NCBI RefSeq assembly: GCF_000478925.1
Contig: NZ_AP013072.1
Location: 1,156,501 to 1,220,500 of the forward strand
DNA: 64,000 nt
Direction: 5' to 3'
Origin: Streptococcus anginosus subsp. whileyi MAS624
GTDB taxonomy: Bacteria > Bacillota > Bacilli > Lactobacillales > Streptococcaceae
Position 1 is the stretch's first letter. Every line of letters starts with the position of its first letter. The position numbers and the translations under genes are program-made. This document shows positions 53,176-62,732 of the stretch, one piece after another. A model generated the notes under the pieces. That model worked only from the letters and a program-made list of their open reading frames with translations, was not told where the DNA came from and did no database searches.

Positions 53176-53799
53176 TTATTTCCCTTTCCAATACATAGAA
53201 ATATCATCCCAAAAGTTCTTTACTAGCTGCTGGTGATAGACTTTAGAAGCAGTTGAATGTTTCACTTTCTGCCAAAGAATAGCTGCAACTTTAAGTTTTT
53301 GTTGGAAAGTAGCATTATTTTTATCAGCACAGAAATCTTTGACAAATTGATTCCATTGACAGCTGGTATTGTCATACTTAGCGTAAGTTGATTGACCTTG
53401 ATAAATTGCTAACATATCTCGCAGTGTAAACTCGACATCCTTTTCTGCTTTTACCTTCCGCCAAGCTGCCGCCATGTCCGCTGTAAACTTGAATGAACTA
53501 ACACCTGTCTGCTGGGCGAAAAACTCCCGAAAGCGGGTATTAAAGGCAAAACCACAGGATAACAAGGGCGTGTCTAAAGTAAGCTCTATGCCTTGCTTTT
53601 TCTTGGTTTTTAAAGGAACTTTCTTCTGAACAACATTCCCTGCAAAATACTGTTTGATTTCCTCTTCTAGCTCTGTTTTGATACCTGAATACTCCAATCC
53701 CAATTGTTTACAAATATCTGCTAATTCTGTACGATACCAATAATATTGTGAAAACTCTTGATAGGTTTTCATCGTTGTAAAATCTGGTCTATCTTTCAT
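53176..53799 (-). CDS. SAP-domain protein (DUF6434-like)
   Basis: 207 residues. N-terminal SAP-like helix-extended-helix ([30 protein letters not shown], about 23-52), linker with [34 protein letters not shown], then a helical C-terminal domain (about 85-205). The SAP domain suggests nucleic-acid binding; the function is unknown. Transcribed alone between the 41-bp repeat array and the GAF gene. Confidence 0.75.
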   Translation of the reverse strand: MKDRPDFTTMKTYQEFSQYYWYRTELADICKQLGLEYSGIKTELEEEIKQYFAGNVVQKKVPLKTKKKQGIELTLDTPLLSCGFAFNTRFREFFAQQTGVSSFKFTADMAAAWRKVKAEKDVEFTLRDMLAIYQGQSTYAKYDNTSCQWNQFVKDFCADKNNATFQQKLKVAAILWQKVKHSTASKVYHQQLVKNFWDDISMYWKGK

Positions 53800-53894
53800 T
53801 GCATGTATCCCTTTTTTCTTTCTCTATGACCTATTATACCACCAGTAAAGTAATTCCTCAAAAATGATAGATTTGTCAATTTATAGAAGATCGT

Positions 53895-54040
53895 CCGACC
53901 CTCGGATGGAGCAAGCTACTTTTACTTGAAGCAATCTGACCCTCGGACGAAGCAAATCAATTGTGATTAAGGCTAGCTGACCCTCGGACGGTGTGAATCT
54001 CTTTTAGTTTATCTTATCCGCCCGGCGGACAAGATAAACT
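53895..54040 (-). repeat. 41-bp tandem repeat array, locus 2
   Basis: Units start at 53895, 53936, 53977 and 54018, exactly 41 bp apart, each opening with C(C/T)GACCCTCGGA(C/T) or CCGCCCGGCGGAC on the + strand. The first three contain the palindrome TCCGA-CCC-TCGGA or a close form. The fourth unit (CCGCCCGGCGGACAAGATAAACT) bridges to the locus 1 consensus at 6744-6866. As at locus 1, in the sense direction the array follows the stop of the neighbouring gene (here pht, -). Confidence 0.85.
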
Positions 54041-54107
54041 TCCCTTTATAAACATAGAACAACAAAAGAGGTGGAAAATAAATTTCCAACTCTTGAGGGG
54101 GGCGTTG

Positions 54108-56714
54108 TTAAGAAACCAATTCTCCTGTGAGTACATTGATAGACTTGACAGTACCTGTTGTATCAGTATAGCTGACCGTCTTGTTTTCAGGATGATAGGT
54201 AAACTTTTCTAAGCTCAAACCATATTTAAAAGCAATTTTAATCATTTTTGCTCGGAAATCTTGCAGAGACAATCCATAGCTTGCTGCGCGTGCCTTTTCA
54301 GCTTCTTCTTCAGCATTAACTGTTGGTTTTTCAGTCCCTTTTGAATTTTCCTTTTCATCATCTACCTCTTTACTTGCAGAGTCGTCTTTCTTATCTTCTG
54401 GCTCTTCATTTGGTGCATAGTTCTTTCCGTTATCTGATTGATTTTTCTTACCATGCTGACTAGAATTACCAAAACCATTGTCAGAATGCGGACGGTCTCC
54501 TGGATGAGTGACGTAATATTTCACGGTCGCAAGGAAATCTTCCATACTGTAGCCGTCAGGTGCTTTGTAAAGTCCTTGATCAAACCAAGAAAGAGAGATA
54601 TTATGATAATGGTCATGATGCGGAATAATGAGCTGACCGTTTTTCATGTCTACAACATAGGCTGTGTTATAAGGCATCGCTTCAACCGGCACCTTTTTAG
54701 CTGGGGTTACACGATTGTAAATAGACAAAGCTGTTTCCTTATTTGGATTCGTTTGGTTATCTTCAGATTTTTGAGGCTTTTTATTCTTCATATAAGCTTC
54801 TGCCGCCTGTCTTTCTGACTTGGACAAATCGCTCTTAGGAATATAATGACTGTGATTCATGTGCGGAGCTGTATAGCCATCGCCTTGGTCTTCCGTCAAA
54901 TCATGTGGATCAAAGATATAACCGTCTGATGTTGCATAACGACCTGCAGCTTTAGCTAATGCTACTTCATCAGCCGTATAAGCAATTTGCGAATTTGCTT
55001 TGCCTGCGCGTTCAGGGTGCTGTACCTCACTTGACAATTTCAAAACCTTATCCAATAAGGCAAGCTTATCCACATTCGGATTGGCAGCCTGTTGCATGAG
55101 GTCTTCAACCGTTGCCAGTTGTGCTTTATCCCCTTTGCTTTCAAGCGTTTGACGAATTGGTGTTAAGACTTTCTTGAAAGCAGCAACGATTTCAGCATTT
55201 TTCTTTGTCAGTCCCGCTTGTGTTTCCGGATCAACCGCCTTGACGATTTCAGACAACAAATCTTTCACTTTTTGAAGCACTGTTGCTTTTTCTTCTGTTC
55301 CAAGAGTGAAGCCAGATTTGATACCAGCGAGTTGCTCTTCAAAGTTTGCCTTTTGACTAGCATTTGTCACCTTACTCATCAAACTTTCAGCCTTATTGAT
55401 AAAGGTTTGAATCTGTTCATCCGTCACTTCTGTCTCAGATGGTTCTTCTTTTGGCTTTTCAGGCTCTTTGCTTGGCTCAGTTTGCTTGCCATCATTAGGT
55501 TTGTTTGGCTGTGTTTGGTCCTTGCCCGTATCTTGGTTCGGTTTACTTGGGTTTGTCTGTTGATTACTTTGACCAGCTAGCTTTTTCGCTTCTGAATAGT
55601 CCATACCAGGAACAATCATCCGCGAAATTTTTTCTTCTAGTGGCGACATTTGACTATAGTAAATGAAATGATAATGATTACCATGTGGCACTGCCACCCC
55701 ACTAGAAGATTTTTTAGTAATCTGTGCCGGGTCAAATATCAAACCATCAGATTCCACATGACGTTGGTTTAACGGCATCAAGTACAGTTGTTTTAACAGA
55801 TTGATGATTTCTTGATGAGCAGATGGAGTATTCTGATGACTTGGTTGTGATGGCTGCGCATGATAATTATTGCCCTGATGGGTCTGTGTTCCCGGCGTTG
55901 ATGGTTGGTAATGAATAGAAGGTAGTGTAGTTCCGCCATTTGATGGTCTTGATGGCGTTGGACTTGGACTCGGAGTTGATGTCGTACCGCCAGATTTGTG
56001 TTTGTTGTCCCAATAGCTCTGAGCAGCAGCTAACTCACTAGGAGACAAATCTTTCTTTGGAATATAATGGAAATGATTACCATGCGGTACGATGAAGCCA
56101 TCTCCAGTATCTTCTATCACATCTGTCGGATTGAAGACATAGCCGTCATCCGTCGTATAACGACCTTGCGCACGAGCTTCTTTGACAGCTGTTGTTACAG
56201 CACCACCTTTCGCTCCCTTATGGCCTTTGCCACTATATTCTGCCCTTTGGCGAGCAATTTCTTCTTTTGTACGAACATTACTGGTATGATTTGGATCTTT
56301 CAAGTAAAGGTAATATTTCCCATTTACCTTGATAATGTAGCCATCTTTCACTTCGTTGATAATATCAGACTGCTGCAAGGTATAGTTTGGATCCCGCATA
56401 ATCAGCTCTTCACTGATAATCGCATCATAAGGGACTTTCCCATTATAATAATGATAATGATCACCGTGAGAAGTTACGTAACCTTGGTCTGTAATTTTGA
56501 CAACAATCTGTTCCGCATTGATTCCTTCTTTTGCGCTCACTTCATCAGGCGACAAATTCTCTGCTTGCTTGCCCTTGTTTGCTTTAGATTTTCCATTTAC
56601 ATAAGCAACACGGTTATTTTCCTTGCTAGATACTGTCTGATGACGCCCCAGCTCATAGCTACACAAACTTAGGACAACAACTGCAACAGAACCGATAAGA
56701 TATTTTTTCTTCAT
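54108..56714 (-). CDS. Pneumococcal-type histidine triad protein (Pht)
   Basis: 868 residues from ATG 56714 (MKKKYLIGSVAVVVLSLCSYELGRH), AGGAGAATC upstream; a signal peptide with possible lipobox LSLC. Five HxxHxH zinc-binding triads occur: HGDHYHYY, HGNHFHYI, HGNHYHFI, HMNHSHYI and HHDHYHNI, separated by Pro/Ser/Thr/Gln-rich linkers and a helical block (about 440-570). Surface zinc scavenger working with AdcAII; PhtD-like N-terminus. It follows adcAII by 8 bases, under AdcR sites. Confidence 0.95.
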   Translation of the reverse strand: MKKKYLIGSVAVVVLSLCSYELGRHQTVSSKENNRVAYVNGKSKANKGKQAENLSPDEVSAKEGINAEQIVVKITDQGYVTSHGDHYHYYNGKVPYDAIISEELIMRDPNYTLQQSDIINEVKDGYIIKVNGKYYLYLKDPNHTSNVRTKEEIARQRAEYSGKGHKGAKGGAVTTAVKEARAQGRYTTDDGYVFNPTDVIEDTGDGFIVPHGNHFHYIPKKDLSPSELAAAQSYWDNKHKSGGTTSTPSPSPTPSRPSNGGTTLPSIHYQPSTPGTQTHQGNNYHAQPSQPSHQNTPSAHQEIINLLKQLYLMPLNQRHVESDGLIFDPAQITKKSSSGVAVPHGNHYHFIYYSQMSPLEEKISRMIVPGMDYSEAKKLAGQSNQQTNPSKPNQDTGKDQTQPNKPNDGKQTEPSKEPEKPKEEPSETEVTDEQIQTFINKAESLMSKVTNASQKANFEEQLAGIKSGFTLGTEEKATVLQKVKDLLSEIVKAVDPETQAGLTKKNAEIVAAFKKVLTPIRQTLESKGDKAQLATVEDLMQQAANPNVDKLALLDKVLKLSSEVQHPERAGKANSQIAYTADEVALAKAAGRYATSDGYIFDPHDLTEDQGDGYTAPHMNHSHYIPKSDLSKSERQAAEAYMKNKKPQKSEDNQTNPNKETALSIYNRVTPAKKVPVEAMPYNTAYVVDMKNGQLIIPHHDHYHNISLSWFDQGLYKAPDGYSMEDFLATVKYYVTHPGDRPHSDNGFGNSSQHGKKNQSDNGKNYAPNEEPEDKKDDSASKEVDDEKENSKGTEKPTVNAEEEAEKARAASYGLSLQDFRAKMIKIAFKYGLSLEKFTYHPENKTVSYTDTTGTVKSINVLTGELVS

Positions 56715-56722
56715 GATTCTCC

Positions 56723-57646
56723 TCATTTTTTCAATTCTTTTGCCAATGTCGCTAGATTGGCTTCTAGATTTTCAAGATAAGTATGATTATTTTGCGGATC
56801 AGCTTCCAAAGGGTTTAATTGTTTTAGTTTAACGCCTGTAGATTTGACCAAAGTTTTCGCAACTTTTGATGAAGCATTACTTTCCACAAAAATGGTTTTA
56901 ACTTTATAAGTTTTGACAAATTCTTCAATTTCCGTCAATTGGCGCGGACTTGGTTCCTGCTCTGGAGAAATCCCGGCAATCCCCAACTGCCTCAATCCAA
57001 ATCGCTTCGCCAAATAAGAAAAGGCAGTATGCTGCGTCACAAATGTTTTTTGCCTTGCAGCTTTGAAAATCGGTTGATATTTTTTAGTCAATTCTTTTGC
57101 CTTACCTGCCAGCTCTTTCGCGTTTTTTTGATAGGTTTCTTTATTTTTACTATCAATCTTCGAAAGTTTATCAGCGATAATCTGTGCTTCTTCTGCCACT
57201 TTTTCTGGGTCTAACCACGTGTGTGGATCGTAAAGAGTCTTTTCATCCACTCCTTCACCAGCAGCTACATCTTCTAATCCCGGCACACGCTCCAGCTTCA
57301 TCCCTTCTGAAGCTTCAAGTACCTTCACTTTAGATTTTTTTAGATTTGGATCCAATTTTCCTGCCCATGACTCTAGTGTATGAGAATGGTAAACAAAGAC
57401 ATCCGCATCATAGATAGCTGCTACATCGTTGGCTGATGGTTCAAAGGAATGAATACCGCTACTGGATTGAATCATCCGAACATCGTTTAAATCGCCTGAT
57501 ACTTCTTTGACCATGGCATAAATCGGGTAAAAACTTGTTACAATTTTCATTCCCTTGCTCTGCTTTTTGCTACCTGCACCGCACGCCGTCAGCAGCAAAA
57601 CCAGTCCTGCCACAAAAATAGAAAATAAATATTTCCTTAATTTCAT
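56723..57646 (-). CDS. adcAII: Zinc-binding lipoprotein AdcAII/Lmb
   Basis: Metal ABC transporter solute-binding protein, 307 residues. Signal peptide with lipobox LTAC (Cys22). Zinc ligands by family in SGIHSFEPS, the acidic/His segment YHSHTLESW, TQHTAFSYL, and the late Glu/Asp region. No His-rich loop like that of AdcA. Together with Pht it captures zinc for the AdcCB permease encoded elsewhere. Also described as laminin-binding (Lmb). Start has AAGGAGTGATAT upstream. Confidence 0.95.
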   Translation of the reverse strand: MKLRKYLFSIFVAGLVLLLTACGAGSKKQSKGMKIVTSFYPIYAMVKEVSGDLNDVRMIQSSSGIHSFEPSANDVAAIYDADVFVYHSHTLESWAGKLDPNLKKSKVKVLEASEGMKLERVPGLEDVAAGEGVDEKTLYDPHTWLDPEKVAEEAQIIADKLSKIDSKNKETYQKNAKELAGKAKELTKKYQPIFKAARQKTFVTQHTAFSYLAKRFGLRQLGIAGISPEQEPSPRQLTEIEEFVKTYKVKTIFVESNASSKVAKTLVKSTGVKLKQLNPLEADPQNNHTYLENLEANLATLAKELKK

Positions 57647-57667
57647 ATATCACTCCTTAACTAGTGT

Positions 57668-57691
57668 TTAACCAGTTTATTAACTGGTTAA
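57668..57691. promoter_or_regulatory. Tandem AdcR operators
   Basis: TTAACCAGTTTA (57668-57679) directly followed by perfect palindrome TTAACTGGTTAA (57680-57691), 22 bp before adcAII. Consensus for the zinc repressor AdcR is TTAACNNGTTAA. Predicts zinc repression of adcAII-pht. Confidence 0.9.
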
Positions 57692-57789
57692 TATGATACC
57701 ATGATAGAAATTAGCTGTCAAGAATTTTTTATCTGTTTTTTTAACAATAATAAAAAAGCTTTCTAAATAACATTAGAAAACTTTTACTC

Positions 57790-58515
57790 TTACCAATCGC
57801 TTTTTTCTTTACGAATCTCTTCCAGCATTTCAGCTTCTTCTGCTGTGAACTCATATTTTTCTAGCAAATCTGGACGACGCTCGTAAGTCTTTTTCAAACT
57901 CTCATACAGACGCCATTTTCGGATATTTTCATGATGACCACTCATCAAAATATCTGGCACAACCATTCCACGAAAATCATACGGGCGAGTATATTGAGGA
58001 TATTCTAAAAGCCCTGATGAAAAACTATCATCAGTATGACTGGCTTCCTTACCAAGAACTTCAGGAATCAGCCGTACCGTCGCATCGATCATCGTCATGG
58101 CAGCCAATTCTCCACCGGTCAAAACATAGTCTCCAAGCGAGATTTCGTCTGTCACCAAACTTTTAATCCGCTCATCATAACCTTCATAATGTCCACAAAT
58201 AAAAATCAATTCTTCTTCTTGGGAAAGCTCTTCCGCATAGGCTTGATTAAATGTTCGACCAGCAGGATCCAACAAAACGACTCGTGGCTGCTTTTTTTCA
58301 ATCGCATCATAAGCATCAAAAATTGGTTGCGCTCTGAGCAGCATTCCCTGACCGCCCCCATAAGGCTCGTCATCAACGTGTCTCGATTTCTCTGCATTTT
58401 CTCGAAAATTATGATAGTGAATCTCTAGTAATCCTTTTTCGCGCGCCTTGCCAACTATTGAATGCTCTAAAGGGGCAAACATCTCCGGAAATAGGGTCAA
58501 AATATCAATCTTCAT
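57790..58515 (-). CDS. trmD: tRNA (guanine-N1)-methyltransferase
   Basis: Methylates G37 of tRNAs. 241 residues from ATG 58515 ([20 protein letters not shown]). SPOUT knot sequences [27 protein letters not shown] and [15 protein letters not shown]. The start lies within the end of rimM (11-bp overlap), so the pair is coupled. Terminator-like A/T-rich hairpin AAAAAGCTTTCTAAATAAC... follows near 57750-57785. Confidence 0.96.
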   Translation of the reverse strand: MKIDILTLFPEMFAPLEHSIVGKAREKGLLEIHYHNFRENAEKSRHVDDEPYGGGQGMLLRAQPIFDAYDAIEKKQPRVVLLDPAGRTFNQAYAEELSQEEELIFICGHYEGYDERIKSLVTDEISLGDYVLTGGELAAMTMIDATVRLIPEVLGKEASHTDDSFSSGLLEYPQYTRPYDFRGMVVPDILMSGHHENIRKWRLYESLKKTYERRPDLLEKYEFTAEEAEMLEEIRKEKSDW

Positions 58516-59023
58516 CGTCCAGTCCTTCCGGAATTTCCACATCTACTCGACTATTTTCAAGATCAATATTCAATACAACAGGCGGAATATAAGGCAACAG
58601 TAAATCACGCTTGCCTTTGCGCTTTACCACCCAGACATCATTAGCACCGGGCTGCAAAATTTCTTTAATTGTTCCAATCAAAATATCCTGTTCATAAACA
58701 TTCAAGCCAATAATTTCATGATAGTAAAATTCGCCTTCATCTAAATCCGATAAATCTTCTTCAGCCACTTTCAAAGTAAAATCCCGATATTTCTCAATGT
58801 CATTGATATGGTACATTCCTTTGAATTTGATAATATCAAAATTTTTCATCTTACGATGACTAGCAATTTCCACATTCATGACAAAATTATCTTTCTTATC
58901 AAAAAGTCCCAACATACTTCCCTTTTTAAAACGTTCCTCTGCAAAATCCGTCACCGATAGTACACGCATTTCACCTTGCAAACCTTGCGTATTCACAATC
59001 TTTCCAACATTATAATAGTTCAT
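58505..59023 (-). CDS. rimM: Ribosome maturation factor RimM
   Basis: 16S rRNA processing factor. 172 residues from ATG 59023 ([23 protein letters not shown]), GGAGAGAAA upstream; the longer frame adds nothing conserved. N-terminal RimM beta-barrel and C-terminal PRC barrel ([13 protein letters not shown]...[21 protein letters not shown]). Operon rimM-trmD. Confidence 0.95.
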   Translation of the reverse strand: MNYYNVGKIVNTQGLQGEMRVLSVTDFAEERFKKGSMLGLFDKKDNFVMNVEIASHRKMKNFDIIKFKGMYHINDIEKYRDFTLKVAEEDLSDLDEGEFYYHEIIGLNVYEQDILIGTIKEILQPGANDVWVVKRKGKRDLLLPYIPPVVLNIDLENSRVDVEIPEGLDDED

Positions 59024-59119
59024 TTTCTCTCCAAGTACTAGCATTATCTTTTTTATTTTATCATTAATAAAGGGAATTCTCAAGAAAACAAAAACCCACC
59101 CACGCCATGATATGATATA

Positions 59120-59174
59120 CTCCCCTTATAGTGGACAATGAAAAAACAAAAATTCACTAAAACTATAAGGGGAG
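59120..59174. repeat. Inverted repeat, possible terminator or IS remnant
   Basis: CTCCCCTTATAGT (59120-59132) and ACTATAAGGGGAG (59162-59174), perfect 13 bp, loop of 29 bases containing GTGGACAATGAAAAAAC, then TTTTTC on the + strand. No + strand gene ends here. It may be a leftover IS end or a terminator used from either side. Confidence 0.5.
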
Positions 59175-59259
59175 TTTTTCTATACTTTCTATAAATTAGC
59201 TCAAGCGTATTATATATAGCTTGGAGCTTCTATCACAAAAAAGAGCTATCAAAAATAGC

Positions 59260-60834
59260 TCAATATTTTCCTAAGTCTAAAATTTGATTATATCTACTTT
59301 CATCCTCAATATGGTGAGCAATTTCTAGCATCATAACAGGTAGAGAAAACAGTAGATCACGCACCATCTGGCTGTTTTCCTCGTCCAAGGCAGCAGTTAC
59401 CTCATCTACTAGTAAAACATCCTTTTTACGCAGAAGAAATCTTGCCAGTTCAATCCGAACCCTCTGACCACCCGAAATATTGTCACCATTGTTACTGACA
59501 ACAAAGTCCAACCCTTCTGTTAATTCATTGTCGAGCTTGACTTGTTTTAAAACAAACCACAAATCTTCATCAGAAAAGACTTGTCCCAAAGTCAAATTAT
59601 ATCGAACTGTGTCATTAAAAAGGAATGGATGCTGGCTAATAATACCAACACTAGATACAAAATGAGATGTATAGTTATTAGTTGTTGTCACACCAGTAAT
59701 CTGACCTTCATCAGCCTGCTCCTCACCAATAATTATCCGAAACAAGGTCGATTTCCCACAGCCACTCGGTCCCTTGATTAAAACTTTCTGACCAGTTTGG
59801 ATGTCCAAATTCAGATGGGTAAAAAGCTGTCTGCTACCATAAGATTTACTTAAATTTTGGATGTGCAGGGCACGAAGTTCTTGCATATCATCTTTCGCCA
59901 GTTGTTTATCATCTTTACTGTCTAATACTCCATAAATCTTGTCCGCAGTCGTTTTTGCCCCTTGGATATCTACTGTATCATACATGATTGTCTGGATAGG
60001 ACTCACCAACTGACCAGCTGCGATATACATGGCGACAAGACTAGCGACAGATACCCTATGACCATTCATGGAAAAGAAGAAACCTAACACAAGCGGTAAA
60101 ACCTGACTCAGAAATACCATAAAGCCATTACAAAAGAAGACGATATTATGGGTGAAGCAAAATTTTTGGATAGCTCGTTGATATTTCCAATTCACATTCC
60201 ATAATTTTTGTCTATTTTCCAGAATCGCTTGATTCATGAGCAGAGTCTGCGCCCCTCGGATGCTGTCAGATACCTGATTATGAACCTCCACTCTGTCTTG
60301 AGCCATATCGTCACCAGTATGTTTGAGCCTTTTGTTCATTAAATATTGAGGAATAGGGCGTAAGATAGTAAAGAAGACAAAAATACTCCCCAGTAACAGA
60401 TTTTGCGTAATAATATAAATTGCTGTTAGTAAAGCAACAAATCCCCAGCAAATTATGTTAATGTACTTTTCTAAATAATTATCCCCCAAATACTCCATAT
60501 CCTGTGTGAGCATGGTGATTTTTTCATCTTCACTATAATCCTTATTTGTCATTAACTTACCAAATAAATCTGCTCTCATATTCATCTGAATCTCACGTCG
60601 AAATACGTTATGCGTGTGATTGCAAAAGAGCATCAAGCTATACAAGACAAAGTAGACTGTAAAACCAAAAAGAGCAAATTGCACTATCTTAAAATAGGTT
60701 AGTTCTCCTTGGTTTAAGGACAAAGCTCGAGATACTACTAAAGGTTGAGCAAGAGCCAATCCTCCATTTGCCAGTGCCCCGATGACAGTATAAAATTTCG
60801 TTTTCTTATCCAGATAGTGAAAAATTTTATTCAT
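59260..60834 (-). CDS. ABC transporter, fused TMD-NBD half transporter
   Basis: 524 residues from ATG 60834 (MNKIFHYLDKKTKFYTVIGAL), CAGGAGGAC upstream. Six TM helices in the first about 300 residues, then NBD: Walker A GPSGCGKST (about 353-361), Q-loop SQHPF, signature NISGGQRVRIELARF, Walker B VLLVDEVTAALDEE. Exporter type, slightly shorter than usual (about 570-600). No C39 peptidase domain. A 29-codon Cys-containing ORF lies 62 bp upstream on the same strand, so peptide export is conceivable. Homodimer expected. Confidence 0.9.
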   Translation of the reverse strand: MNKIFHYLDKKTKFYTVIGALANGGLALAQPLVVSRALSLNQGELTYFKIVQFALFGFTVYFVLYSLMLFCNHTHNVFRREIQMNMRADLFGKLMTNKDYSEDEKITMLTQDMEYLGDNYLEKYINIICWGFVALLTAIYIITQNLLLGSIFVFFTILRPIPQYLMNKRLKHTGDDMAQDRVEVHNQVSDSIRGAQTLLMNQAILENRQKLWNVNWKYQRAIQKFCFTHNIVFFCNGFMVFLSQVLPLVLGFFFSMNGHRVSVASLVAMYIAAGQLVSPIQTIMYDTVDIQGAKTTADKIYGVLDSKDDKQLAKDDMQELRALHIQNLSKSYGSRQLFTHLNLDIQTGQKVLIKGPSGCGKSTLFRIIIGEEQADEGQITGVTTTNNYTSHFVSSVGIISQHPFLFNDTVRYNLTLGQVFSDEDLWFVLKQVKLDNELTEGLDFVVSNNGDNISGGQRVRIELARFLLRKKDVLLVDEVTAALDEENSQMVRDLLFSLPVMMLEIAHHIEDESRYNQILDLGKY

Positions 60835-60895
60835 AATGTCCTCCTGGAAAAATAGAGAGGCTAGCACTCCTCTCCATATTACCGTTTCTAATCTA

Positions 60896-60985
60896 CTAAC
60901 TGCAAATATTACAGGTATTGGTTACAGTTTCTGATCTCTTAGGAAGTTCTTTGTTTTTCTTTAAATGCATTATATAATTATACAT
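60896..60985 (-). CDS. Possible Cys-containing small peptide upstream of the ABC transporter
   Basis: ATG 60985 gives 29 residues and ATG 60970 gives 24: MHLKKNKELPKRSE followed by TVTNTCNICS. A basic, Lys-rich leader-like half and a Thr/Cys-rich C-terminus are suggestive of a small modified or secreted peptide. There is no clear ribosome site; TATAAT boxes lie directly upstream, so a leaderless message from ATG 60970 is possible. No modification enzymes are nearby. Could be chance. Confidence 0.35.
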   Translation of the reverse strand: MYNYIMHLKKNKELPKRSETVTNTCNICS

Positions 60986-61004
60986 CAATTTTATAAAAAA
61001 TAAC

Positions 61005-61155
61005 CCCCCACAAAAATTATGGGGATGTTTGTAGAGAAGTTCTAAAAGAAAACTTCACTTTTTATATCACTTTTACTATTAACAAAAAGCTATAAAACTC
61101 GGATTACAGCCTTAAAAAATTAATAATTAATTATTTAGGAATAGTTCTAACAATT
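61005..61155. repeat. Diverged copy of the rplL 3' end and terminator
   Basis: Matches 62163-62307 over about 145 bp: ACCCCCCACAAAAATTATGGGGATG, GTTTGTAGAGAAGTTC, TTTTACTATTAAC-AAAAGC, AAACTCGG, AATTATTTAGGAATAG correspond in order to the sequence after rplL. The pair brackets the gene at 61169-62133. Confidence 0.75.
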
Positions 61156-61168
61156 ACTAAAATACTAA

Positions 61169-62133
61169 CTAGATAACAATTATACTATCTCTTCCAAGGG
61201 AAATTGAATCTTCTTTATTTAGTAAAAAAGTTTCCTCATAACTGTTCATTGAAATTTTGGATATTGAATTATAAAGGTCACAATCATCTGGTAATTCATA
61301 ATTATAATTTGAGTATTCTTCTAACAGATAGAATATTTCTTTATTAATTCCAATCTGATAACCTTCAAATTCTACTAAAGTATATTCTATTCCATTTAAA
61401 TTTTTGATTTCTATTTTTTTATTATTAGACGACAATAATTCGATAATATTTTTATAATAGTGTAAAATTGCAACATTAGCGTCTAAAGAGTATTCTAATT
61501 CCCCATCATATTCAGGATCAACATCACAAAATTTTAATTCATCATCTTGGAAATAAGAACCTGTTATATGTCTCTCAAAGCGAGTTATATAATGGTAATT
61601 ACCAGAAGACTCCTTAAATGTCAATTGACCAATTGAGTTAACCTGTTTTTTTGCTTTGGTAATAGTACGATTATCTATACTATTCTTCACACTACCTTTA
61701 GCTTCAATTAAATAAGCATTATTTATACTACCATATCCTAAACCAAAGAAATCAGGAAAATATTTAGTGGTGTTTACTACCCTGGAGATAGCAGGATCCT
61801 TTAGATGATATAAATAAGGAATTTTATATTCTTTTTCTGCAATTGCATATGCTGATAGTATGCCAATAAAATAGGAGATAGCTGATTTAATAGATGTTTC
61901 CGAATTAGAATAATCACCTGTTATATAAAACTTCTGATTACTCTCTGTTAAAGCCATATTAACTAAATGAAAATAAAATCTTTGTCCACTAAAGGATACA
62001 CCTTTATTCCTAAAACCACCAGCATTTATAAGATATCTTATAAAATCCTTTTTTGAAAGAGGAATTGTTTTTTTATATTAACTTTCTTATTGATATAATT
62101 ATTAACAGTATTATAAAATAATACATCAATCAT
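61169..62133 (-). pseudogene. Unknown protein with PD-(D/E)xK-like motif, frameshifted at an A7 tract
   Basis: ATG 62133 (AAGGA 9 bases upstream) opens MIDVLFYNTVNNYINKKVNIKK, then hits A7 (T7 on + at 62068-62074) and stops. With one more A the frame continues TIPLSKKDFIRYLINAGG, GFRNKGVSFSGQRFYFHLVN into the 262-codon downstream frame (first ATG 61957) to the stop at 61169: about 321 residues in all. PDFFGLGYGS...YLIEAKG (about residues 150-172) looks like a PD-(D/E)xK nuclease core. Family unknown. It may be a true pseudogene or be rescued by slippage. Confidence 0.7.
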
Positions 62134-62161
62134 AAGTTTAAATCCTTAATAAAATTTAGAA

Positions 62162-62192
62162 AACACCCCCACAAAAAATTGTGGGGGTGTTT
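62162..62192 (-). terminator. Terminator after rplL
   Basis: AACACCCCCACAA/TTGTGGGGGTGTT perfect stem with a short loop, then TTTTC on the - strand. Confidence 0.85.
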
Positions 62193-62307
62193 GTGGGGAA
62201 GTTTCTAAAGAAACATTTCCTATTCTATCGCCTTTACTATTAACTAAAGGCTTTTAAACTCGGCTTTCCCCCTTAAACAATCAATGAACGATTATTTAAG
62301 AGTAACT
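62163..62307. repeat. rplL 3' end and terminator, duplicated at 61005-61155
   Basis: Parent copy of the direct repeat; includes the last codons of rplL, the intergenic sequence and the terminator. Confidence 0.75.
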
Positions 62308-62660
62308 GAAGCTCCAGCTTCTTCCAATTTAGTTTTGATTTCTTCTGCTTCTGCAGTTGCAACACCTTCTTTAACAACAGTTGGTGCTCCGTCAACCAAT
62401 TCTTTAGCTTCTTTAAGACCAAGACCTGTAATTTCACGAACAGCTTTGATAACGCCGACTTTCTTGTCGCCTGCTGCAGTCAATTCAACGTCAAATGAAT
62501 CTTTTGCAGCGGCAGCTTCACCAGCGCCAGCAGCAGCTACAGCTACAGGAGCAGCTGCAGTTACACCAAATTCTTCTTCGATAGCTTTTACAAGGTCGTT
62601 CAATTCAAGGATTGAAGCCTCTTTAATTTCAGCAATAATATTTTCAATGTTCAATGCCAT
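62292..62660 (-). CDS. rplL: 50S ribosomal protein L7/L12
   Basis: 122 residues from ATG 62660 ([20 protein letters not shown]), GGAGG upstream. N-terminal dimerisation domain, Ala-rich hinge ([16 protein letters not shown]), C-terminal domain with [30 protein letters not shown] that binds translation factors. Second gene of rplJ-rplL. Confidence 0.97.
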   Translation of the reverse strand: MALNIENIIAEIKEASILELNDLVKAIEEEFGVTAAAPVAVAAAGAGEAAAAKDSFDVELTAAGDKKVGVIKAVREITGLGLKEAKELVDGAPTVVKEGVATAEAEEIKTKLEEAGASVTLK

Positions 62661-62732
62661 TGTTATTTCCTCCAAATATGTTTTCGTTATTTATTATTAG
62701 TTTGTAGCTAGGCTACGCTGCATAGCTTAAGA

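Noticed and set aside
54108..56714. His-rich repeats of pht considered as DNA repeats
   Set aside because: They are explained by the five histidine triads of the protein.
59120..59174. Complete insertion sequence
   Set aside because: Only a 13-bp inverted repeat with a 29-bp loop; no transposase frame is present.
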